Positions 1 through 6,030 of a stretch of DNA of 6,629 bases are shown here, one piece after another. The notes under the pieces are model-generated. The model did not search any database and was not told where the DNA came from. It saw only the letters and a list, made by a program, of their open reading frames with translations. Position numbers and translations under genes: made by a program. Position 1 is the first letter of the stretch; each line of letters starts with the position of its first letter. Origin of the DNA: Chitinophagales bacterium (lineage in GTDB: Bacteria > Bacteroidota > Bacteroidia > Chitinophagales > UBA2359); contig JAHDIA010000350.1 in the NCBI GenBank assembly GCA_020631035.1, positions 1-6,629 on the forward strand. Reading direction: 5' to 3'.

Positions 1-521
1 TCCTCAGCAGCACCAAATACCAATGCTCCACCACCTGCATGAATTTTTTCAGAAACTTTAAAGCTTGCTTTGGGGGTGAAAAACCAAGCAGGAGTACCCA
101 AAATGGTTGAAATAAACTCGAATCCACCTCCAATAGAGATATTATCGGTTACACCATAATTGAAACCATTGATTACTACCATAATGTTTTGGTAATATCC
201 TTTACCCTTTTTGATGGGCATAGCAGAGGTGTTGAGAAAATATCGGGTAGAATGAGGAGTTTCAAAAGTATAGTCGCCTGTGTACTCATCATTTTCTATA
301 GTATCAATCTTATCAACAAGCAGGGTGAGGGTACCGTTTTCTGTTGCTAAGATTAGTTCCTTTTTGTCTTTTTTGACAACTGCACCTCTATATATCTCAC
401 CATTTTCCATAGTGACAATCACATTTTGTGATTCTTGAGGTATTTCATTTTGTGCCGTTAAGCTGTAAGAAATCAAGCTTAAAAGGCCAATTAATAAAGT
501 CTTAATCACTAGATTTTTCAT
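1..521 (-). CDS. Secreted/outer-membrane protein of unknown function, N-terminal part
   Basis: This reading frame is open from an ATG at 521 down to the left edge (173 codons plus two bases), so the C-terminus is missing. Residues 1-23 form a Sec signal peptide: lysines at 2 and 7, a Leu/Ile-rich core, then SLTA before Gln24, a typical Bacteroidota cleavage site. Residues about 33-78 (NVIVTMENGEIYRG... TLTLLVDKIDTIEN) look like a small all-beta module of alternating hydrophobic strands. From about 108 the pattern changes to short amphipathic strands with Gly-rich turns (INGFNYGVTDNISIGGG, then HAGGGALVFG), as in outer-membrane beta-barrel proteins. I do not recognise a named family, and the barrel call is inference from strand pattern and signal peptide. 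The start is fixed by the signal peptide directly after the ATG. It is transcribed away from the dehydrogenase gene across a 239-base gap. I found no exact TAnnTTTG box for it. Confidence 0.8.
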   Translation of the reverse strand, partial: MKNLVIKTLLIGLLSLISYSLTAQNEIPQESQNVIVTMENGEIYRGAVVKKDKKELILATENGTLTLLVDKIDTIENDEYTGDYTFETPHSTRYFLNTSAMPIKKGKGYYQNIMVVINGFNYGVTDNISIGGGFEFISTILGTPAWFFTPKASFKVSEKIHAGGGALVFGAAE

Positions 522-606
522 GTTTTATATATTTGTTTTGTCGATTTTGAGTATACCAAATAATTGTTTTGTTTTAGAATATTTGGCATTGGCTCTTGAA
601 TGACAA

Positions 607-650
607 AGTTTTAGTTAATGCGTTTAGGCTAAAACTATGCAGAAAACGCA
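607..650. repeat. Two interlocked perfect inverted repeats (H-type pseudoknot topology)
   Basis: Arms AGTTTTAG (607-614) and CTAAAACT (629-636) are perfect 8-base complements. Arms TGCGTTT (619-625) and AAACGCA (644-650) are perfect 7-base complements. The second 5' arm lies inside the first loop and its partner lies outside, giving connecting segments of 4, 3 and 7 bases. That order is an H-type pseudoknot in RNA of either strand. It could also be two overlapping dyad operators. It sits 86-129 bases upstream of the minus-strand gene start and upstream of the predicted transcript start of the plus-strand gene. The complementarity is seen directly; a function is not shown. Confidence 0.5.
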
Positions 651-703
651 AATGCACTCAACAGGGTTGTTTATATTTTAATTTTTTTGGTATTTTTTAT
701 CAT

Positions 704-734
704 TATGTTATCACTATTCTTCTCTGTATTTTTG
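704..734 (+). promoter_or_regulatory. Candidate Bacteroidota-type promoter for the SDR gene
   Basis: TATTTTTG at 727-734 matches the Bacteroidota -7 consensus TAnnTTTG exactly. A 3-of-4 match to the -33 TTTG element (TATG, 704-707) lies 19 bases upstream, within the usual spacing. Transcription would start near 740, giving a leader of about 20 A-rich bases before the ATG at 761. The -7 match is good and the -33 match is weak, and chance matches are expected in DNA this AT-rich. Confidence 0.45.
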
Positions 735-760
735 CGCTCAATTAAAATAGAAAAAACACT

Positions 761-1462
761 ATGAACATCGTAATTACAGGGGCTACAAAGGGTATTGGTA
801 GAGCCATTGCAGAGAAATTTGCCCAAAATGGATACAATTTAGTGGTTTGTGCCAGAAAAGAGCAAGATTTGGAACAGATGCAAGAGGATTTTAAGGAAAA
901 ACACCCGAATATCTCTTTACATTATCAAGCAACGGATGTCTCAAAAAAGGAAGAAGTCAAGAAATTTGCTGAATTTGTGGGACAACATTTGGAGAAAATT
1001 GATGTGTTGGTCAACAATGCTGGAGTTTTTATTCCTGGAGCAATATATGAAGAAGAGGAGGGTGCCTTAGAAATGATGATTGAAACCAATTTGTACAGTG
1101 CCTATCATCTTTCAAGAGCCTTATTGCCCAAGATGATGGAGCAAAAATCGGGTCATATCTTCAATATGTGTTCCATTGCAAGTAAGATTGCCTATCCCAA
1201 TGGTGGTTCTTATAGTATATCTAAGTTTGCTCTATTGGGTTTTTCTAAGGTGCTACGAGAAGAGTTGAAGCCCCACAACATTCGAGTTACCTCTATTTTG
1301 CCTGGAGCGACTTGGAGTGCGTCCTGGGATGGGGTAGACCTACCAGAAGAAAGGTTGATGAAAGCTGAAGACATTGCTGAAGCAGTATATGCATCCTATA
1401 TTTTGTCTAAACAGAGTGTGGTGGAGGAAATTGTGTTGCGTCCGCAGTTAGGGGATTTGTGA
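761..1462 (+). CDS. Short-chain dehydrogenase/reductase (classical SDR), NAD(P)-dependent
   Basis: A cytoplasmic Rossmann-fold oxidoreductase of 233 residues, at the short end of the classical SDR range (about 230-280). The family markers are in order: TGATKGIG (6-13) binding the dinucleotide; a basic residue, Arg32, at the end of beta-2 (CARK), which in this family favours NADP(H); Asp59 in the adenine-contacting position (ATDV); NNAG (85-88); and the full catalytic tetrad Asn110 (ETN), Ser138 (CSIAS), Tyr151 and Lys155 (YSISK). PGAT (181-184) follows the tetrad as usual, so the enzyme should be active. The substrate cannot be read from the sequence, and generic 'SDR family oxidoreductase' is the honest label. 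The ATG start puts the Rossmann strand MNIVITG at the exact N-terminus, with an A-rich tract before it and a promoter-like box at 727-734. It is probably transcribed alone: 299 bases of non-coding, repeat-bearing DNA separate it from the next plus-strand gene, and I see no clear terminator hairpin after its stop. Confidence 0.93.
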   Translation: MNIVITGATKGIGRAIAEKFAQNGYNLVVCARKEQDLEQMQEDFKEKHPNISLHYQATDVSKKEEVKKFAEFVGQHLEKIDVLVNNAGVFIPGAIYEEEEGALEMMIETNLYSAYHLSRALLPKMMEQKSGHIFNMCSIASKIAYPNGGSYSISKFALLGFSKVLREELKPHNIRVTSILPGATWSASWDGVDLPEERLMKAEDIAEAVYASYILSKQSVVEEIVLRPQLGDL

Positions 1463-1469
1463 TTCGACA

Positions 1470-1537
1470 GGCTCATCATAAATTTTTGGTAGGTTCATCA
1501 TTGATTTATCGGTGGGTTTATCGTGAATTTATTTAAA
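1470..1537. repeat. Three degenerate tandem repeats of about 23 bases
   Basis: Units begin with GGCTCATCAT (1470), GGTTCATCAT (1492) and GGTTTATCGT (1515), each followed by an (A)ATTT(A/T)T tract. Adjacent units agree at about 14 of their first 18 positions, with one single-base gap. The array starts 8 bases after the SDR stop codon and runs into the GC-richer block that follows. It has no plausible reading frame. It could be decayed tandem duplication or a binding array; the sequence does not decide. Confidence 0.5.
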
Positions 1538-1540
1538 TCC

Positions 1541-1720
1541 AGGAAGAAACGACGAAGGGCAAAACATGCCACCTACGCCCGATAGTAGTGGATATGGCGG
1601 TGCATGGCGTAATGGTGTGTGTGGTTTGTAGAGATATTGCACGCAATGTCTGTACTGGCGTAGCGGAGAATCGAAATATTTCCCAAATGCCGCCATAGAA
1701 GCGGATAGCGGGGACACACA
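1541..1720. repeat. GC-richer structured intergenic block, possible dispersed repeat
   Basis: By hand count 91 of 180 bases are G or C (about 51%), against about a quarter in the other large intergenic region here. It contains inverted repeats: TATGGCGG (1593-1600) with CCGCCATA (1690-1697), CTACGCC (1573-1579) with GGCGTAG (1657-1663), and GT-rich (1614-1624) against AC-rich (1713-1719) tracts. The minus strand is open in two frames at once over the whole block (62 codons each), starting near 1721 and 1717. That points to skewed composition, not to a gene: the peptides show no signal, domain or composition of a real protein. I interpret it as a non-coding, possibly mobile or REP-like intergenic element. 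Copies elsewhere in the genome cannot be checked from here. It ends about 40 bases before the next start codon. Confidence 0.45.
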
Positions 1721-1761
1721 AAGGTTTGGAAAATCAGCGTTCCGTTCAAAAAAATAAAAAA

Positions 1762-2265
1762 ATGAAAATCATTCGGATAATAGGAGGTTTTGTTTTGGTA
1801 TTGTTGGCATTGAGTGCCATTTTTTTGATGTTGGGTTTGATGGTGCCTTCCGAATTTCAAGGAAGTATGGGGAGAGAAATCAAGCGTTCGCAGCAGGATA
1901 TTTGGAAAATTTTGAACGATGTGGAGTCTTTGCCCGATCGCAATCCTGCCATACAAGGCGTCGAGATTATTAAGGGGCAAAATGGAAACATCAATACCTG
2001 GAAGGAGTATTTGGGAAATAAGCAATATGTGGTTTTGGAGGTGATTGAGCGCATTGAACCAGAAAAAATGACCATACAAGTACAAAAAACCAATACAGGT
2101 TTTATGGGAACTTTTGGATATGATATTGAGAAACGGGGAGACAATTTGTCCTATGTACGGGTTTGGGAAAAAAGTGAATTGAAGCGTTTGTTTTTGAGGG
2201 CATTTATGTTTTGGAAAGGACGAGATTATTTTTTGAAAGATGCGCTAAAACAATTAGAGAATTAA
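1762..2265 (+). CDS. Membrane-anchored SRPBCC (START-like) family protein
   Basis: This 167-residue protein has one N-terminal membrane segment (about 4-27, IIRIIGGFVLVLLALSAIFL) and then a compact alpha/beta domain (about 35-165). Its pattern fits SRPBCC/polyketide-cyclase-like proteins: a first strand EFQGSMGREIKRS, the helix DIWKILNDVESLPDRNPAIQGVEII typical of these folds, several antiparallel strands (YVVLEVIERIEPEKMTIQV), and a long C-terminal helix (RAFMFWKGRDYFLKDALKQL). Such domains bind hydrophobic ligands in a cavity; no ligand or activity can be stated. The frame is open from a TTG at 1726, but I chose the ATG at 1762 because it directly precedes the membrane segment and follows an A-rich ribosome-binding tract, while the extra 12 residues are polar and atypical. 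The domain would lie outside the cytoplasmic membrane or face the cytoplasm depending on topology. Its stop lies 4 bases before the hydrolase start, so the two are very likely co-translated. Confidence 0.72.
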   Translation: MKIIRIIGGFVLVLLALSAIFLMLGLMVPSEFQGSMGREIKRSQQDIWKILNDVESLPDRNPAIQGVEIIKGQNGNINTWKEYLGNKQYVVLEVIERIEPEKMTIQVQKTNTGFMGTFGYDIEKRGDNLSYVRVWEKSELKRLFLRAFMFWKGRDYFLKDALKQLEN

Positions 2266-2269
2266 TGTT

Positions 2270-3037
2270 ATGAGTTTAAATTATAAAAAGTTTGGAGCGG
2301 GACATCCCCTCATTATTTTACACGGACTGTTTGGGATGTTGGACAATTGGCAAACCCTAGCGAAGCAATTTGCCGAGTCATTTGAAGTATACATTGTAGA
2401 TCAGCGCAACCACGGAAAATCACCACATTTGGATGAGTTTTCCTACTACGTTTTGGCACAGGATGTATATGAATTTATGCAAGAACACCAAATCGAATCA
2501 GCCTATATTTTAGGCCATTCGATGGGGGGAAAGACTGCTATGCAATTGGCAACGGATTATGCCGAAAAAGTAGACAAATTGATTGTGGTAGACATTGCAC
2601 CCAAAGATTACCCAGCGGGGCACGACGAAATATTTAAAGCTTTTTATGCTGTTGATTTGGAAAAACTCGAAAACCGCAAACAAGCCGATGCCAAGCTCGC
2701 CGAAACCCTAGACGAATTTGGGGTACGTCAGTTTTTGCTCAAAAATTTGGACAGAACCAAAACAGGCTATCGTTGGAAAGCCAATTTGGATGTGATTCGA
2801 GACAATTACGACAACATCATTCTCAACAGTTTGGGGCCTTTTCAGCAGTACGATGCACCAACACTTTTTATCAAGGGAGGAGCTTCAGAACGCTACATCG
2901 AATTAGACGATTTGCCTGTTATCTTAGATTATTTTCCCAATGCCAAACTCGAAATTGTGGAGGACGCAGGACATTGGGTACACGCTGAGAAACCCAAGGA
3001 GTTGTTCGATTTGGTGATGGGGTTCTTGAATGAATAA
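2270..3037 (+). CDS. Alpha/beta hydrolase, YbfF/ABHD11-type esterase
   Basis: A cytoplasmic alpha/beta-hydrolase of 255 residues, close to E. coli YbfF in length and motif layout. LHGLFG (17-22) forms the oxyanion-hole turn, followed by NW (26-27) and VDQRNHGKS (43-51). The nucleophile elbow is GHSMGG (82-87) with Ser84. VVDIAP (106-111) carries Asp108, and GHWVHAEKP (234-242) supplies His235. There is no Asp after strand beta-6 (LFIKGGASERYI), where many hydrolases keep the acid. From memory, YbfF instead uses the Asp of the VDIAP segment, so Ser84-Asp108-His235 is the expected triad. YbfF-type enzymes hydrolyse short-chain acyl esters and acyl-CoA-like thioesters in vitro; the natural substrate is not known to me. 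The ATG at 2270 lies 4 bases after the SRPBCC stop, making a two-gene operon. The gene converges with the acyltransferase gene, with only 51 bases between the stops and no terminator hairpin visible there. Confidence 0.92.
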   Translation: MSLNYKKFGAGHPLIILHGLFGMLDNWQTLAKQFAESFEVYIVDQRNHGKSPHLDEFSYYVLAQDVYEFMQEHQIESAYILGHSMGGKTAMQLATDYAEKVDKLIVVDIAPKDYPAGHDEIFKAFYAVDLEKLENRKQADAKLAETLDEFGVRQFLLKNLDRTKTGYRWKANLDVIRDNYDNIILNSLGPFQQYDAPTLFIKGGASERYIELDDLPVILDYFPNAKLEIVEDAGHWVHAEKPKELFDLVMGFLNE

Positions 3038-3088
3038 TGAGCAAAAGTTCAGTTGCCTTCACAGATTACGTAAAGAAACGAAAATAAA

Positions 3089-3814
3089 TTATCCTTCGCT
3101 ACTTTGTTCTTGAACAAACAAACCACTTAAATCATAAGAGACCATTACTTTTTTATTTTTCCATTGTTCAATGTTTTGTGTGATGGGCTTGGATTGTAGA
3201 TATTGTATGGCTAATTTTTCGTCTGCTGGCAAAGCCTCCAGTGTTTGAATGTTGAGCTGAGTAATGGTCGACAAATACCGCTCATTTGGATAATACAAAG
3301 TTCCATCGTTGCCCAACTCATTTATCTTGCTAAAACCAAAGCTTCGAGCATTTTTGGCAGTAATTGGATTGTGGAACAAAATGAGCTTTGAAACCTTAAA
3401 ATGGATCGAAGACAAAACAGACAAACGAATCAGCAAGTGTGGAATGCCCAGTCCGACATAATTGGGATTGACCCAACAGCCTGTGGCTTCTCCATATGTA
3501 GGGAATTTGTTGGAGGCGAAATAGCTGGGATAAGTTCCATCTTGTTGTTTCAAAATTTGTTCAATGGGCAGTCGATACGTATCGCTCGCTATTTCCAAAC
3601 GAGAGCTACCAATGATTTGCTGAGTGCCTACATCGGTAACTGTAAATAGACAACCATTTTGTGGAGACTGTGGGCTATTTAATGTAGGCAATGAGTCAAC
3701 ACCATAGTGTTTGAGGGTTTGCAGTTGCAATCGTTTACAGATTGCAATTGTTTCAGCACAATGACGCAAATGTTCACTTCTTATGAGCAATTGAGGAATA
3801 GAGGGGGATGACAT
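3089..3814 (-). CDS. GNAT-like acyltransferase, possibly FeeM-like N-acyltransferase
   Basis: This 241-residue protein has no signal peptide or membrane segment. The middle carries a GNAT-like core: a strand with a bulge (FTVTDVGTQQIIGSSRLEI, 57-75), then EATGCWVNPNYVGLGIPHLLIRL (109-131), where NPNYVGLGIPHLL resembles the R/Q-x-x-G-x-G/A acyl-CoA pyrophosphate loop but lacks the usual Arg. Next come a strand (KLILFHN, 143-149), a helix with KNARSFGFSKI (154-164, the usual 'grows past its peer' GNAT segment), and TLYYPNERY (172-180), like the late strand of FeeM-type N-acyl amino acid synthases. The C-terminal 60 residues are not recognisable. The likely role is transfer of an acyl group from CoA or ACP to an amine or other acceptor; the substrate is unknown. 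The gene follows the flavoprotein by 51 bases on the same strand and is probably its operon partner. The family call rests on motif memory and is moderate only. Confidence 0.55.
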   Translation of the reverse strand: MSSPSIPQLLIRSEHLRHCAETIAICKRLQLQTLKHYGVDSLPTLNSPQSPQNGCLFTVTDVGTQQIIGSSRLEIASDTYRLPIEQILKQQDGTYPSYFASNKFPTYGEATGCWVNPNYVGLGIPHLLIRLSVLSSIHFKVSKLILFHNPITAKNARSFGFSKINELGNDGTLYYPNERYLSTITQLNIQTLEALPADEKLAIQYLQSKPITQNIEQWKNKKVMVSYDLSGLFVQEQSSEG

Positions 3815-3865
3815 GTTAAAGTTGTTTTTGTTAGGGGATTATTTTACTTGGTGAATATTTTTATT

Positions 3866-5449
3866 TTAGAAAATATATCTATTGGGTGATAAAATATTGT
3901 TAGGATCTATATGCTCCTTGAGCAATTTGGCAAACTGTAAATGACTTTGTTCTTTCTGTTTGATGGCATCCATGGATTGTAAACCAAGTCGGTAAAGTGG
4001 ATAGCCAGCCTTGTCAAATGCTTCTAATAAGGCATTGTGGCATTGCATCGCTTGTTCATCTGCTCCATTAAGCGTTCGGTCATAACAAATGGCACCTGTG
4101 ACATCTAAGGCTCGTTCGGTGATGGATAGAAAACCCATATTGGGTTCAAAGCCATATTGAAAACAGATGCGTTCAATGATGTCGATGCAATTGAGAACAT
4201 CCTGAGCTCGGTTGGGAATACAAGGGCTATACCAGAGTACCCCACATTGATCTTTGATGGGATCAGGCGTTTGTGGTACAGGGATGCGTTTGCGCCAATA
4301 ACACATTTTGATCGCACCATCATTGGGAAAACCCTGAAGGCTACTTTTTCGGTAAAACAAGTCTGCCATTGGGGCAAAGGCTTCTCCTTTTTCTTCGAGC
4401 ATTGCTTGGATGTTTTCTTCATAGAAAAACTCCAACTTATCACAATAGGGAGCAAGAAGTGTGTGTAGTTTTTTGCGTTCCAATTGGGCTATTTCATTGT
4501 CCCAAGAATACAGACCACCGAAGCCAATCCAATTGCCAATCTCCTTCAAACCCATTTGGGATTTAAGTTCGGTTTTGGCTTCAAATGTCAGAGGTGTTTG
4601 CTCTTTCATCCATTTCCAAGGATATTGGGTATTGAATGCGATATAACGATAATCATTGAAAATACGAAAAGAGGCTTGTAGGCCTTGAAGGCGCAAGTTT
4701 CGCAAAATATTGGTTGCTTTTCCTAGACGTTCTACATCATTGATGTGTAGGATGAAGGTCTGGAAACTTTGGGGTTTGGGTTTGAGCCAAAGTGTCATTT
4801 CGGTGGTAATACCCAAATTGGATTGAGTGAACAATCCATCAATGTATGGTCCTGTGCCCCATTTGCTGAGGCGACCTACTTTGGAGTGGGGAAAACTTTC
4901 AAAGCCTGTATTTAAAATTTTTCCATTGGGCAGTACCACTTGTAATCCACAAACGTGGTTGAAACGGTCGGCATACATTGCCAGCCCATGCCCTCGTTCC
5001 ATTGTATTGCCTATAATGCTTGCTTCAGGTGTAGAGCCAATTCCGTCAAGCATCAGAGGGGCGTTTTGAGCAGTGAGAAAGTCAAACACTTGTTGGAAGG
5101 TAACGCCAGGCTGTACTCGGATAAAGGCGAGTTCAGAGTCAAAATCGACGATTTTATCCATTCTACTCAAATCCATCAATACACAACTGTCCTTACTGGG
5201 GAGTTTGGACCCCAAGCCCCAGTTTTTGCCTTTGCTGATGGGGTAAATGGGTATTTGGTGTTGTTGGGCAAAACCCACACAGGCTTGAACCTCTTTGGTG
5301 GAGGCTGGACGAATGATGGCCAAGATGTTTCTATCAATTTTAAAAGCTGCTTGGCTTGCTTCTTTTAAATCCTTGGAGTAGCTGATGACATTTTCAGCAC
5401 CAATTAATTTTTTCCAGTCAGCTATGAGAGGACTAGCTTCTGCAATCAT
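3866..5449 (-). CDS. FAD-binding oxidoreductase of the VAO/4-cresol dehydrogenase type
   Basis: A 527-residue flavoprotein, close in length to vanillyl-alcohol oxidase and the flavoprotein subunit of 4-cresol dehydrogenase (PchF). The N-terminal half is a VAO/PCMH FAD-binding domain: AIIRPASTKEVQACV (44-58), the FAD pyrophosphate loop PISKGKNWGLGS (70-81), VQPGVTFQQVFDFL (112-125), STPEASIIGNTMERGHG (139-155), VVLPNGKILNTG (171-182) and FTQSNLGITTEMTLWL (207-222). The C-terminal substrate domain includes LWYSPCIP (405-412) and ends in DPNNILSPNRYIF (515-527), the closing motif of this family. It has no signal peptide and is likely cytoplasmic. The loop at 70-81 has no His, so bicovalent flavin as in berberine-bridge enzymes is not expected. 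I could not place the covalent-FAD His of VAO or Tyr of PchF. The expected chemistry is two-electron oxidation of a phenolic or other alcohol or amine substrate; the true substrate is unknown. It is the first gene of a probable operon with the acyltransferase. Confidence 0.85.
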   Translation of the reverse strand: MIAEASPLIADWKKLIGAENVISYSKDLKEASQAAFKIDRNILAIIRPASTKEVQACVGFAQQHQIPIYPISKGKNWGLGSKLPSKDSCVLMDLSRMDKIVDFDSELAFIRVQPGVTFQQVFDFLTAQNAPLMLDGIGSTPEASIIGNTMERGHGLAMYADRFNHVCGLQVVLPNGKILNTGFESFPHSKVGRLSKWGTGPYIDGLFTQSNLGITTEMTLWLKPKPQSFQTFILHINDVERLGKATNILRNLRLQGLQASFRIFNDYRYIAFNTQYPWKWMKEQTPLTFEAKTELKSQMGLKEIGNWIGFGGLYSWDNEIAQLERKKLHTLLAPYCDKLEFFYEENIQAMLEEKGEAFAPMADLFYRKSSLQGFPNDGAIKMCYWRKRIPVPQTPDPIKDQCGVLWYSPCIPNRAQDVLNCIDIIERICFQYGFEPNMGFLSITERALDVTGAICYDRTLNGADEQAMQCHNALLEAFDKAGYPLYRLGLQSMDAIKQKEQSHLQFAKLLKEHIDPNNILSPNRYIF

Positions 5450-5477
5450 ATAGTTATGTTTTCATAAATTAGTAAGG

Positions 5478-5496
5478 AATGCTTGGGAAAAGCATT
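5478..5496. repeat. Perfect 7-base-pair hairpin near the flavoprotein start
   Basis: AATGCTT (5478-5484) and AAGCATT (5490-5496) are perfect complements around a 5-base loop. The element ends exactly where the larger inverted repeat at 5497 begins. It lies 28 bases upstream of the flavoprotein ATG, so it would sit in that gene's 5' leader if transcription starts further out. Confidence 0.6.
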
Positions 5497-5543
5497 GGTA
5501 ATGTTGAAAAAATAAAATAATAGCGTATTATTTTAACATTACC
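5497..5543. repeat. Nested 9+9 base-pair inverted repeat
   Basis: Outer arms GGTAATGTT (5497-5505) and AACATTACC (5535-5543) are perfect complements. Inner arms AAAATAATA (5514-5522) and TATTATTTT (5526-5534) are also perfect, around a GCG loop. On the 3' side the two stems abut; on the 5' side eight bases (5506-5513) bulge out. Folded, this is an 18-pair stem with one asymmetric bulge. It may be a leader RNA structure, a cruciform or the remnant of a small inverted-repeat element. No target-site duplication is visible at its edges. Confidence 0.65.
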
Positions 5544-5670
5544 TTGTATATAAAATTGACTGAAAAACAGGATAAATCAAATTGTTTGAATACTTTTTTG
5601 GTAAATGCAGTGATAGTCAAATGTTTAAGAGGTCTATGGTGGAACCTAAAGTTGATTTTGAATGTGTTTC

Positions 5671-5690
5671 TACTTGTTATATAACAGGTA
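5671..5690. promoter_or_regulatory. 20-base near-perfect palindrome, candidate operator
   Basis: The core TGTTATATAACA (5675-5686) is a perfect 12-base palindrome. After one mismatched pair (5674/5687) the symmetry continues for three more pairs (TAC 5671-5673, GTA 5688-5690), so 9 of 10 pairs match. The size suits a dimeric helix-turn-helix regulator. It lies 222 bases from the flavoprotein start and 378 from the membrane-protein start, so its target gene is unclear. It could equally act as a short cruciform. Confidence 0.4.
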
Positions 5691-5727
5691 TTTGTTTATT
5701 TGTAAATTGTTTAATATGATTTTTTAT

Positions 5728-5749
5728 TTCAAGAGATTTTATCTCTGAA
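5728..5749. repeat. Small hairpin
   Basis: AGAGAT (5732-5737) pairs with ATCTCT (5741-5746) around TTT. Beyond a bulged A (5731), TTC (5728-5730) pairs with GAA (5747-5749), giving nine pairs in all. No U-tract follows on plus, so it is not a good intrinsic terminator. Chance is possible in such AT-rich DNA. Confidence 0.35.
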
Positions 5750-5813
5750 TTATTCAAAATGTTTTAGGAATAAATATAAGTATTAATGTTGTTTATGTGT
5801 TAATTTGAGTTGT

Positions 5814-5833
5814 TGATACCTAAAAAAGTATCA
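5814..5833. repeat. Small hairpin
   Basis: TGATAC (5814-5819) and GTATCA (5828-5833) are perfect complements around an 8-base A-rich loop. It is an isolated 6-pair stem in very AT-rich DNA, with no known role. Confidence 0.25.
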
Positions 5834-6030
5834 TTTGCAAAATACCTTATATAAACTTGTGTGGGAGTTGTCATCTTTAAATGGGCTTAGAAAAATAATC
5901 TTTTACATTTATTTCCTAAACAACTTATTGTATTTTGTCGTAATATAAAATGAGAAATTTTATGTCAAACAAGCAAACTGTTCCCTTTCTTTAATTTTAT
6001 CTCCCCTACTGTATTGATTGCAGGGGCAAA

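Noticed and set aside
1529..1721. Two 62-codon minus-strand ORFs in different frames after the SDR gene
   Set aside because: Both span the same GC-rich block, have odd composition (many His, Pro, Arg, Tyr), no recognisable domain and no ribosome-site context. They are best explained as open frames of a non-coding repeat-like element.
1726..1761. TTG start extending the SRPBCC protein by 12 residues
   Set aside because: The ATG at 1762 follows an A-rich tract and directly begins the membrane segment; the extension is polar and lies against the repeat-like block.
1573..2085. 170-codon minus-strand ORF opposite the SRPBCC gene
   Set aside because: It is antisense to a frame with a membrane segment, an SRPBCC-like domain and operon spacing. 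Its His/Gln/Asn-rich product is typical of a shadow frame.
3038..3088. Bidirectional terminator between the convergent stop codons
   Set aside because: No stem longer than a few pairs and no adjoining T-tract could be found in these 51 bases.
4955..5368. 137-codon plus-strand ORF opposite the flavoprotein
   Set aside because: It lies wholly antisense to the conserved FAD-binding domain and its translation shows no family features.
5497..5543. Integron attC site
   Set aside because: The arms lack the RYYYAAC/GTTRRRY core sites, and there is no integrase or cassette array nearby.
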